Shown: piece after piece, positions 47,312 through 55,511 of the stretch
How positions within the stretch are numbered: position 1 is the stretch's first letter
Layout: each line of letters starts with the position of its first letter
Source of the DNA: Caballeronia mineralivorans PML1(12)
GTDB taxonomy: Bacteria; Pseudomonadota; Gammaproteobacteria; Burkholderiales; Burkholderiaceae
DNA: 64,000 nucleotides
Direction of reading: 5' to 3'
NCBI RefSeq assembly: GCF_001028175.1
Contig: NZ_AEJF01000051.1
Coordinates: 1-64,000 of the forward strand
The notes under the pieces: model-generated
What the model was told of the DNA's origin: nothing
The model's database searches: none
The model's input: only the letters and a program-made list of their open reading frames with translations
Program-made: the position numbers and the translations under genes

Positions 47312-48366
47312 GCAACTTCGATCAGCGTGAACTGCGCAATGTACTCGGCACCTTTCTCACGGGCGTGACCGTCGTCACGACTGTCGACGGCGAGGGACGT
47401 CAGTACGGCGTCACCGCAAATTCGTTTAGCTCTGTGTCGATGGATCCGCCGCTGGTGCTGTGGAGCCAGTCGACGCGCTCGACAAGTTTTCCCGCGTTCA
47501 AGGACAGCGAGCGCTTCGTCGTGAACATCCTCGCGTCGCATCAGATCGACATTTCGAACCGTTTCGCGAAGACCAGCGACGAGAAGTTCGCCGGCGTCGC
47601 AATCAGCCACGGGCTCGCAGACGTGCCGATCATCAAGGGTTGCGCTGCTTGGCTGGAATGCAAGAAGCTCGAGATGTTTCCTGGTGGAGATCATGTCGTC
47701 TATATTGGGCAGGTCGAGAAATTTGAACGGACCGCGCGCAAGCCGCTCGCGTTCGGCGCGGGCAAATATATGGTCGCGTATGCGCACGATCTCGGCCAGG
47801 TGTCGTTGGAGCTCGCCAATGCGAACGTCGCGCACATCGATTCGGTGAAAGTCGCGTGCGCCGCGCTTCCCGAGATCGCGCTGGAGCTCGAACACACTGT
47901 GTCGCTCGCCGTCTGGGCCAACAAGGGCCCGACGATCATCCGCTGGGAGCCATCGGAGAATCCCGTGAGTACAAATCTGCGCACGGGCGTGGTCCTCACC
48001 ACGACGCAATCGGCGACGGGCCTAATGTTTGCGGCGTTCCTACCGTCCGGTCTCGCGGACGCAATCCTCGACAGCGAATTGCAGGAAGGTTTGACCGAGC
48101 GCGCTCGGTTCGAGACGGCACTGGCCGAAACACGGGGACGCGGCTTGGCGCGCGCGCTGTCGAAGCCGTCGCCGATGCATCAAATCGATATCAACGCGTT
48201 TTCTGCGCCGGTCTTCGATGCGTCTGGCGCGATCGCGTTCGTGCTGACGGTGTCCGGCCGTTCAGACGACATCGATCCGGAATGGGACAGCCCGGTTCCC
48301 GCCGCTTTGCGCGCCGCGGCGATGCAACTGTCCAATCAGCTCGGATGCAAACACCCTGCCAATTGA
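47308..48366 (+). CDS. Flavin reductase fused to an IclR-type effector-binding domain
   Basis: The 352-residue protein has two parts. About residues 1-160 form a flavin reductase (HpaC/ActVB type: VLGTFLTGVTVVTTVDGEG, GVTANSFSSVSMDPPLVLWS). About residues 175-345 resemble the ligand-binding half of IclR regulators (VSLAVWANKGPTIIRWEP, the SATGLMFAAFLP segment, INAFSAPVFDASGAIAFVLTV), but no HTH is present. It would supply FMNH2 to the LLM monooxygenase at 23734 only when an effector binds. The overlap with the SMP-30 gene puts it in the same operon. Confidence 0.88.
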   Translation: MSNFDQRELRNVLGTFLTGVTVVTTVDGEGRQYGVTANSFSSVSMDPPLVLWSQSTRSTSFPAFKDSERFVVNILASHQIDISNRFAKTSDEKFAGVAISHGLADVPIIKGCAAWLECKKLEMFPGGDHVVYIGQVEKFERTARKPLAFGAGKYMVAYAHDLGQVSLELANANVAHIDSVKVACAALPEIALELEHTVSLAVWANKGPTIIRWEPSENPVSTNLRTGVVLTTTQSATGLMFAAFLPSGLADAILDSELQEGLTERARFETALAETRGRGLARALSKPSPMHQIDINAFSAPVFDASGAIAFVLTVSGRSDDIDPEWDSPVPAALRAAAMQLSNQLGCKHPAN

Positions 48367-48392
48367 GCACGGCAGAGCAGATGCAGGCGCAA

Positions 48393-48419
48393 GCGGCGAT
48401 GACGTAGTGTCATCGCCGC
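48393..48419. terminator. Hairpin between convergent genes
   Basis: GCGGCGATGAC-GTAGT-GTCATCGCCGC is a perfect 11-bp stem with a 5-nt loop between the flavin reductase fusion (+) and the RraA-like gene (-). It can form in either transcript and likely limits read-through both ways; no T-run follows on either side. Confidence 0.65.
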
Positions 48420-48426
48420 CGCAGCT

Positions 48427-49110
48427 TCAGGCCTCGAAGCGGCAGCCTTGCTCCGCCAGCAGCATGGTCAGCTTCGCGCAATCGGCTTGCTGATCGCTTA
48501 GCCCGATCGCGTCGAAGCTTGACGATTCCTGCGCATGTTTCGCGCGCGCGGCCTCGTAGATCTTTTCAATCTGATCGAACGGAACACACAGTAGCCCGTC
48601 GTCGTCGCCGATCACCAAGTCGCCGGGTTCAATCACCATGCCGTCGATCGCCACTGGCACGTTGATCTCGCCCGGTCCGGTTTTGTACGGACCGCGGTGA
48701 CTGATGCCCGCGGCAAAGACAGGCAAAGTATTCCGCTTCACCCATTCTAGATCCCGGATCGCGCCATTGATCACCCATCCCGCGAAACCGCGTCGCTGCG
48801 CATTCACCATCATACGTTCGCCGATGATCGAATTGGTCAGATCGCCGGCTGCATCGACGACGATCACGTCGCCGGGCTGGGCCATCGTCAACGCCATATG
48901 CGCCATCAGGTTGTCGCCGGGCCGCGTCTTGACGGTCAACGCGATGCCGCAGAGCACGCCAGACGCGTGGTAGGGACGCAAACGCGGTCCGCCAGCCGTC
49001 AGACGATGCATGACGTCGCTAATATTCGCGACCGGGAGCGCCTTGAATTTCTCGATCCATTCGATGCTCGCCGCTCGTTTGCGGCGCAGAACTTGGAAAC
49101 CAATCGACAT
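48427..49110 (-). CDS. RraA-like (HMG/CHA aldolase-type) protein
   Basis: The 227-residue alpha/beta protein has the RraA/aldolase hallmarks: a PGDNLMAHMALTMAQPGDVIVVD stretch (positions about 65-88), then NGAIRDLEWVKRN with the substrate-binding Arg-Asp pair. Homologues such as LigK cleave 4-carboxy-4-hydroxy-2-oxoadipate to pyruvate and oxaloacetate. An ATG two codons upstream (49116) is possible, but AGGAG spacing favours 49110. It has its own three-half-site operator upstream. Confidence 0.87.
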   Translation of the reverse strand: MSIGFQVLRRKRAASIEWIEKFKALPVANISDVMHRLTAGGPRLRPYHASGVLCGIALTVKTRPGDNLMAHMALTMAQPGDVIVVDAAGDLTNSIIGERMMVNAQRRGFAGWVINGAIRDLEWVKRNTLPVFAAGISHRGPYKTGPGEINVPVAIDGMVIEPGDLVIGDDDGLLCVPFDQIEKIYEAARAKHAQESSSFDAIGLSDQQADCAKLTMLLAEQGCRFEA

Positions 49111-49169
49111 AAACATCTCCTGATGTAAGTTGGATTCGTTCTCGATGATGGACCACAGATTGACATGAA

Positions 49170-49199
49170 GTCAACTATATTGTTAACTATTATGTTAAC
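49170..49199 (-). promoter_or_regulatory. Island operator 9, three half-sites on a 12-bp period
   Basis: GTCAAC (49170), GTTAAC (49182) and GTTAAC (49194) are separated by TATATT and TATTAT. It is the best-preserved triple array and lies 60 bp upstream of the preferred RraA-like start (49110), or 54 bp from the alternative ATG at 49116. Confidence 0.8.
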
Positions 49200-49239
49200 T
49201 TAAAAACGCGTGACTTCGAGAATTTATCCGGCTAGCATT

Positions 49240-49257
49240 GTTAACGATAAAGATACA
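49240..49257 (+). promoter_or_regulatory. Island operator 10 (GTTAAC-N6-GATACA)
   Basis: GTTAAC-GATAAA-GATACA lies 67 bp upstream of the acyl-CoA synthetase start and 41 bp from the triple array of the divergent gene. Confidence 0.7.
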
Positions 49258-49323
49258 TAACAGATAACTATAATGACAATGTATGGGCGCGCTATCCCGC
49301 AACTTTCCAGGGCGTTTCTGACT

Positions 49324-51453
49324 ATGAATGATTTGGCAGACTATTCGCAGACATCGATTCACGCGATGCTGCATCCGCGCTCGATCGCTCTGATTGGCGC
49401 GACACCGCGCATGCATTACGGTGGAAAGTTTCTGAAGCGCCTTCTCGCGTACAGGGATCGCGTCGAGGTCTATCCGATCAATCCGAAGTACAACGAGATC
49501 ATGGATCAACCGTGCCAACCCAGCATCACGTCGCTGGCGCAGGCGCCGGATCTCGCCGTCATCATCGTTCCTTGGCACGCGGTGCTGCAGACGATGCAGG
49601 AATGCAGCGAAAAAGGCGTCAAGGCCGGCATAGTGATTTCCGCGGGTTTTTCCGAGCGCGGCACCGACGAGCGCCGGGGCCTTCAAAAAGAAATTGGCCG
49701 ATTTGCGCGCGCTTCGGGGTTTCGCATTACTGGTCCTAATTGTCTAGGTCTCGCGAATATTCACGACGATCTGTGGCTGACCTCGTCAAGTCGCGTATTA
49801 ACGGGCAGCGCGGGACCTATCGGGCTCATCTGTCAGAGCGGCGCGACGCTGTTCGGCCCACTGCTGGCGAGAGCAGCCGACAACGGCATTGGTCTCAGCT
49901 ATGCGATTTCGACTGGCAACGAAGCGGACCTCGAGTTTGCCGACTTCGCCCGATATCTGCTCGACGATCCTGGAACGAAGGTCATCGCGGGCTTCATCGA
50001 GGGCTTCAAGGATGCCAATAAGTTTGTGCAGGTCGCAAAGCTGGCTGCCGAGCGGGGCAAGCCGCTCGTCATAATTAAGATCGGCAGATCGGAGCAGGGC
50101 GCGCGCGCGGCCGGCTCGCACACCGCTGCGCTGACGGGCTCCGACGCACTGTACGACGCGGTGTGCAAGCAGTACGGCGTAATCCGCGTGACGAACTACG
50201 ACGAGTTGCTGGACATCTCGCAGGTCCTTGCGCATTTCAAATTGCAACGTCGTGATGGTGTTGCCGTGGTCTCGCATTCCGGCGGGGTGAGCTCGTTAAC
50301 CGCGGACATGCTTGGCAACGATGGCATCACGTTGCCCGCGCTATCGCCGAACGCAGAATCAACGATTAACGCAATTCTCAACGGCTTCGGCGCCGCTTCG
50401 AATCCCGCAGACATCACTGGCAAAGCCAATAGCGAAGAGTTTCCCGCGATCATTGGCGCACTCGCCGACGAGGAGGAAATCGGCACACTGGTCGTCGCGA
50501 GCGCCGGAGGGGACCGGCATGCGGAACAACTGATTGCGCTGCGTGATACGACCGACAAAAACGTTGCGTATTTGTGGACGGGGAGCCGCGCACAGGAAAC
50601 TGGTCTACCGAAACTGAAGGCCGCCGGCATTCCGATCATGAGCAACCCGGACGGTCTTGCAAAGGCGCTGCGCGCCGCGTTCGACTATCACGCGTGGCGC
50701 GAACAGCGCGTCGCGTCGCAAGCGGCGAGCAAATCGTCAGCGTCTGAGTGCCTCGACCCCTTTGTGCGGCAAGGACGCACGACGCTCACCGAATCCGAAG
50801 GCAAGCAGTTGCTGCGGGAATGGGGGATTGCGTCGCCGCGCGAGCGTCTCGTATCGAGCGCGTCCGAGGCGGCAGCGGCGGCACAGGAAATCGGCTTTCC
50901 GGTCGTCATGAAGATTGATTCGCCCGACATCCAGCACAAGACGGAAGCGGGCGGTGTGAAGCTCGATGTGCGCGATGCGCAGAGCTCCCAGTCAGCCTTC
51001 GATGAAATCACCTCAAGTGCGATGCGATACGCGCCGGATGCGCGAATCAACGGCGTCGTGGTGCAGGAAATGGTGTCGGGGGGAGTCGAGATGATTGTCG
51101 GCATAACCTATGACGCGCAGCTGGGCGCGACGTTGCTGGTCGGGTCCGGTGGGGTGATGGTGGAAGTGTTCAAGGACGTCGCTCTACGACAGTGTCCGGT
51201 GTCGCGCCATGAAGCGATGCGCATGATCGACGACCTGAAGGGCAGCGTGCTGTTGCGCGGATTTCGCGGTTCGCCGCCCGCCGACACCGACGCGCTCGCC
51301 GATGCTCTCGTCGAGATTTCGCAGGTCGCGATGCAGTGCAATGGAAAGCTCGCTGAGATGGACATCAATCCCCTTTTGGTGCTGCCCGCAGGCGAAGGCG
51401 TTCGCGCGCTCGACGCGTTAATCACATTGTGCAGTGCTGGGAATTTAATTTGA
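49324..51453 (+). CDS. ADP-forming acyl-CoA synthetase (acetate-CoA ligase family)
   Basis: The 709-residue fused synthetase has an N-terminal CoA-binding domain (MLHPRSIALIGATPRMHYGG), succinyl-CoA-ligase-like domains with the phospho-His region AAGSHTAALTGSDALYD, and a C-terminal ATP-grasp domain (GFPVVMKIDSPDIQHKTEAG). It makes an acyl-CoA from acid, CoA and ATP, or runs in reverse. An alternative ATG at 49273 exists, but 49324 matches the family start. Substrate unknown; it could activate an island acid. Confidence 0.92.
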   Translation: MNDLADYSQTSIHAMLHPRSIALIGATPRMHYGGKFLKRLLAYRDRVEVYPINPKYNEIMDQPCQPSITSLAQAPDLAVIIVPWHAVLQTMQECSEKGVKAGIVISAGFSERGTDERRGLQKEIGRFARASGFRITGPNCLGLANIHDDLWLTSSSRVLTGSAGPIGLICQSGATLFGPLLARAADNGIGLSYAISTGNEADLEFADFARYLLDDPGTKVIAGFIEGFKDANKFVQVAKLAAERGKPLVIIKIGRSEQGARAAGSHTAALTGSDALYDAVCKQYGVIRVTNYDELLDISQVLAHFKLQRRDGVAVVSHSGGVSSLTADMLGNDGITLPALSPNAESTINAILNGFGAASNPADITGKANSEEFPAIIGALADEEEIGTLVVASAGGDRHAEQLIALRDTTDKNVAYLWTGSRAQETGLPKLKAAGIPIMSNPDGLAKALRAAFDYHAWREQRVASQAASKSSASECLDPFVRQGRTTLTESEGKQLLREWGIASPRERLVSSASEAAAAAQEIGFPVVMKIDSPDIQHKTEAGGVKLDVRDAQSSQSAFDEITSSAMRYAPDARINGVVVQEMVSGGVEMIVGITYDAQLGATLLVGSGGVMVEVFKDVALRQCPVSRHEAMRMIDDLKGSVLLRGFRGSPPADTDALADALVEISQVAMQCNGKLAEMDINPLLVLPAGEGVRALDALITLCSAGNLI

Positions 51454-51518
51454 AACAACACTGAATTAATAGCAAACGGGGCCGGTTAAGGTCACCGCTC
51501 ATGGCGTGGAGGAGACAG

Positions 51519-53099
51519 ATGAAGAGATTGTGGAAGGCGTGGATTGCTGGCGCCGGTATCGTCGCGACGTGTGCGGCGCACGATGCAATGGCACAAAGAA
51601 GCGGAGATGTGCTGCATCTCGTCGGATTGAATCCGCCGAGCGCGTCGATTCACGAGGAATATACGTTCGACGTACAGCGCGCGTTCATGCCGGTGTTCAA
51701 CAATCTGGTGATCTTCGATCAAGCAGCGACCCATCACACGATGAAAGAAATCAAACCGGATCTCGCCGAAAGCTGGAGTTGGGACAGCAGCCATACCGTC
51801 CTGACATTCCGGTTGCGTACGGCCGTCAAGTGGCACGACGGCCAGCCGTTCAGCGCCAAGGATGTAAAGTGCACGTGGGACACACTGCGCGGCGCGCGCG
51901 AGGCCGGCTGGAGAAACAATCCACGTGCGGGGTGGTATCAGAATCTGAAAGACGTGACCGTCGATAACGATCGGCAAGTCAGCTTCCATCTCGCGCGTCC
52001 GCAGCCGTCTTTGCTCGAGTATCTGGCGAGTGGTCTAAGTCCGGTCTATCCGTGCCACGTAAGCGCACAGCAGATGCGCAGCGCGCCGATCGGAACCGGA
52101 CCGTTCAAGGTCGCGAAATTCGAACGCGGCAAGAGCGTGCAGCTGGTGAGAAATCCAGATTACTTCAAAAAGGGCCATCCGTATCTCGACGGCGTGACGA
52201 TTCGGTTTCTGGCAGGCGGATCGATGATGAATCAGGAACTCGGATTTACGTCGGGGATTTATGATCAGATCAATCTTCCGTATAACAAGGTCGCCCAGTT
52301 GCAACTGACGAATCCGAAGGCGCGCTGCGAGATCAAGAAAACATCGACGGAACTAGTGCTGGTGTTCAATCACGCCGCGCTGCCATTTAATGACGTCAAT
52401 GTGAGACGCGCGTTCGCGTACGCAATCGATCGCAACGCCTTCTTGCGCATCAGCAACAACGCGTTCAATGTTGGCAGCCTGTTTCGCTCGGATAGCGAAT
52501 GGGGCAGACCCGCGTCGGCGCTCGCGGCGTTTCCCGGCTACGGTCCGGATACGAAGGCTAATCTCGCGCAGGCGCAGCAGCTGATGCGCCAAGCCGGATA
52601 CGGCCCCGAAAAGCCGCTCAACGTCGAGCTCATCACGCGCAACTCTGATTCGTATTTGGCGCCGACGACGCTCGTCGCCGATCAGCTTAGCAAGATTTAC
52701 GTGAATGCGAAGATCAATCTTCTCGAGTCGAGCGTCTGGTATGCGACGCGAGCCCGCAAGAATTATCAGCTTGCCGTCGATGTTGTCGGCACCGCGGTCG
52801 ACGATCCAGACGACTATTTCTCGCGGCTGACTTGCCAATCACCCACCAACATTTCGAACTACTGCAAGAAGGAATTCGACGAGCAAATCGCGGCGCAATC
52901 ACAGGAACTTGATCCTGCGAAGCGAAAGGCGCTCGTGCTTAAGATTGACGACGAGTTGATGAGTGATGCCGTGCGCCCTACGCTCTATCACAGCGCCATC
53001 GGTTATTGCACGCAGCCGTATGTAAAAGGGCTAACGATCTCGGATAATGGCGGTCACTTCAACAGCTTTCGGCTCGACGACACCTGGCTGGACAAATGA
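51519..53099 (+). CDS. ABC transporter substrate-binding protein, island paralog 3 (SBP_bac_5)
   Basis: The 526-residue secreted protein (leader WIAGAGIVATCAAHDAMA) is the third and most diverged of the island paralogs, sharing RAFMPVFNNLVIFDQ, AVKWHDGQPFSAKDVKCTWD and PIGTGPFKVA. GGAGGAG precedes the ATG at 51519; an ATG six codons upstream is an alternative. It lies 65 bp after the synthetase gene with no island operator of its own, so it may be co-transcribed with that gene. Confidence 0.93.
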   Translation: MKRLWKAWIAGAGIVATCAAHDAMAQRSGDVLHLVGLNPPSASIHEEYTFDVQRAFMPVFNNLVIFDQAATHHTMKEIKPDLAESWSWDSSHTVLTFRLRTAVKWHDGQPFSAKDVKCTWDTLRGAREAGWRNNPRAGWYQNLKDVTVDNDRQVSFHLARPQPSLLEYLASGLSPVYPCHVSAQQMRSAPIGTGPFKVAKFERGKSVQLVRNPDYFKKGHPYLDGVTIRFLAGGSMMNQELGFTSGIYDQINLPYNKVAQLQLTNPKARCEIKKTSTELVLVFNHAALPFNDVNVRRAFAYAIDRNAFLRISNNAFNVGSLFRSDSEWGRPASALAAFPGYGPDTKANLAQAQQLMRQAGYGPEKPLNVELITRNSDSYLAPTTLVADQLSKIYVNAKINLLESSVWYATRARKNYQLAVDVVGTAVDDPDDYFSRLTCQSPTNISNYCKKEFDEQIAAQSQELDPAKRKALVLKIDDELMSDAVRPTLYHSAIGYCTQPYVKGLTISDNGGHFNSFRLDDTWLDK

Positions 53100-53975
53100 G
53101 CGCCATGCTGCCACGCACTTGACCGGTTACGAACGTGATGGTGCACGAACGCACTGTTCAACACAACTCAAGTGCGTGTCGGTCGCGACGCTGCACGAAC
53201 CGCGTAAGGTCTTAATAGCTGGCCTTAGCAGAGGCTTGGCCTCTAGCAAGCGCAGTGTGTACTTGTTTGTCGATGGACCTACGACGAATGCAGTTGCGTT
53301 GTGAACAGATCAGAGTCGTTCTGGCGGTTTCGATGGAATCCGCAGGTGACCCAAAGGAAAGGCGCGCTGCATGATGGTCTTCGCGACAAGCCAGGCTTCC
53401 GCTCGGTCAGTACCTCGTTTCATGACGCTCGACTTTAGAATATCGTCGAACTCGGCGAGCAGCACAAGCAAAAATGGCAAGACCCATCAGACGTGTGTTT
53501 TCGTCAGCTACGAGGCTGGCCAAGACGGGCTGTAGATAGAGCGCGAGTCGCTCGCGGTATCACATGCCTCGCGATCACCTATGCTCACAAGCGACGCGCA
53601 AGGACTCACCGGTTCGACGCGACCGCACCCGTCGCCTACCTTTGCGTGGTTGCATGCGGAATACGACGGCACGAGTGTCGTGCGCGTCCAACCAAGCAAG
53701 AGAGGCATCTCGTCATTTCATCCATCGGCGTTGCGCAAGGGAATGCTTCAGCACCGAGTATGCATCCGCAAGCTTCTAATCACTATCAACATTTGAAACA
53801 AGGTTAGTCGTGGAGCTCTGGAGCGCCGAAATGAATGCTTGGGGCTCCCCAAATGACTTTTCATGGCACCTAGTCCTGTTATCCCATCCTGAGCGTACTC
53901 AGCGATTCGAGGCCCACTTCGCGACGCGAACAGCGATTTTCTGACACTTTCTAGAAACACGAGCCAACAAGTATT
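53100..53975. other. Gene-free stretch, 876 bp
   Basis: Only short frames without recognisable protein features were seen on either strand, and I found no transposase motif. It may be decayed coding sequence between the third binding-protein gene and the MFS gene. Confidence 0.4.
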
Positions 53976-54005
53976 GATTACTATTTAGTTGACAATATAG
54001 TTGAC
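53976..54005 (+). promoter_or_regulatory. Island operator 11, three half-sites on a 12-bp period
   Basis: GATTAC (53976), GTTGAC (53988) and GTTGAC (54000) are separated by TATTTA and AATATA. It lies 104 bp upstream of the AAHS-type transporter gene and is the rightmost island operator seen. Confidence 0.7.
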
Positions 54006-54109
54006 TGCTTAGGTCGTCCCGCGTAAGGTATCGACCGAGACAGTGATCGACCTCGGGCTTTCTGCGGAGAGGCGAGGCGATAGAAAAGAGCAATAGCGGA
54101 AGGAGACGT

Positions 54110-55420
54110 ATGAAATTCGGATGGTTCTCAAATCTCTCATTGAAGCAACGAAAGATTTATGCCGCTTGCTATGGCGCCGTCGCATTTGACGCGATGGATT
54201 CGACGATGTTTCCACTCGTCATACCAAGCCTCATCGCACTGTTGGGGATAACGCACCCGCAGGCGGGCGCATTGACATCAGCCGGTTTGGTTGGAGCGGC
54301 GATCGGCGGATGGGGTGCTGGAATTCTTGCAGACCGAATTGGACGCGTACGCGTGGTCCAACTCACCCTCATCTGGGTCTGCCTTTTCACATTCATATCA
54401 GCATTCGTAGTTTCGTTTCACCAGTTGATTGCCATTCGCTTTTTACAAGGGCTCGGGATCGGTGGAGAGGGCGCGGCTGCCGGCGTCCTTATCAGCGAAG
54501 CCGTCGCCTCTAAGCTGCGTGGCCGCGTCGCTGCCTCGATCCAAAGCGCATACGCAGTTGGTTACGCCATTTCAGTGTCGCTACTGCCGCTTGTGCACTT
54601 AATCGTTCCGGGTGAATGGGCTTGGCGAGTCTTCTTCGGAATTGGATGCTTACCGGCGATTTTTGTGCTCTACATCCGCCGCAGCGTAGATGAATCGGAT
54701 GTGTTTATCTACGAGCAAGGAAAGAAGAAACGAACTTCAGGTCGGCCTGCATTTCTTGAAATGTTCACGGGGCAATATCTCGCCTCGACGCTGACTGGCA
54801 CATGTATGTCATTCGGGATCCTGGGTGGCGCTTACGTCATGATTACGTGGCTCCCAACTTACTTGCGGATGGGCCTTCATCTGCCGGTCGCATACACTTC
54901 CGCGTTTCTCGGAATCAACATCTTGGGTTCTTTCACCGGACCGTTGCTTTGCGGAAATGTGATCGATCGGCTCGGTCGAAAACGGAGCATCATGCTGCTT
55001 CTCACATGTCAAGCAGTGAATGTAGCGGTCTACACCTTTGCGCCACTGGCCGGGTTCATAACACTAATACTTGGCTATTTCTTAGGAGCGCTGCAAGCCG
55101 CGATAGCAAGCACGCTTATGCCTACGTTCTCCGAGTTGTATCCGACGCGCATGCGCGCCGCCGGCGCCGGTTTCTGCACCAGCGTAGGACGGGGGTTCGG
55201 TTCAGCCATCCCTGCGCTTGTTGGCGTGCTGTCAGTGAACCTCAAATTGGCAACAGCGATGGGATTCTGCGCGATAGCCGCATACGCGATTGGGATTATC
55301 TCGGCGTCGACTCTCCGCGAAGCCTCCGGTGTAGATCTTCACGAAGAGATCGGAGATGAATCATCGGCGCAAAACAACGACGACCCACAAAAGAAAACAG
55401 CCTACCAGTCCACTCAATAG
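54110..55420 (+). CDS. MFS transporter (AAHS, aromatic acid:H+ symporter type)
   Basis: The 436-residue carrier has FDAMDSTMFPLVIPSLIALLG in the first helix (the D-x-x-D of aromatic acid symporters), GAGILADRIGRVRVVQLTLI, and the second-half CGNVIDRLGRKRSIM. AAGGAG precedes the ATG. It is followed after 91 bp by ligJ, so import of an aromatic acid or its degradation product is plausible. It has an island operator upstream. Confidence 0.92.
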   Translation: MKFGWFSNLSLKQRKIYAACYGAVAFDAMDSTMFPLVIPSLIALLGITHPQAGALTSAGLVGAAIGGWGAGILADRIGRVRVVQLTLIWVCLFTFISAFVVSFHQLIAIRFLQGLGIGGEGAAAGVLISEAVASKLRGRVAASIQSAYAVGYAISVSLLPLVHLIVPGEWAWRVFFGIGCLPAIFVLYIRRSVDESDVFIYEQGKKKRTSGRPAFLEMFTGQYLASTLTGTCMSFGILGGAYVMITWLPTYLRMGLHLPVAYTSAFLGINILGSFTGPLLCGNVIDRLGRKRSIMLLLTCQAVNVAVYTFAPLAGFITLILGYFLGALQAAIASTLMPTFSELYPTRMRAAGAGFCTSVGRGFGSAIPALVGVLSVNLKLATAMGFCAIAAYAIGIISASTLREASGVDLHEEIGDESSAQNNDDPQKKTAYQSTQ

Positions 55421-55511
55421 AGATGACTTCGCCTTAATCGACGCAACGAGGGTCTAGCAAGCCAATTTGCCTCCTAAGTCGTTGCGTCTTATTTGATACT
55501 CGGAGATATGA

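Noticed and set aside
16270-50310. Isolated GTTAAC sequences inside genes (for example near 16270, 46216 and 50297)
   Set aside because: They lack a second half-site at the 12-bp spacing and an AT-rich spacer, so they do not fit the island operator.
53100-53975. Insertion-sequence remnant between the third binding protein and the MFS gene
   Set aside because: I found no transposase motif, terminal inverted repeats or target duplication.
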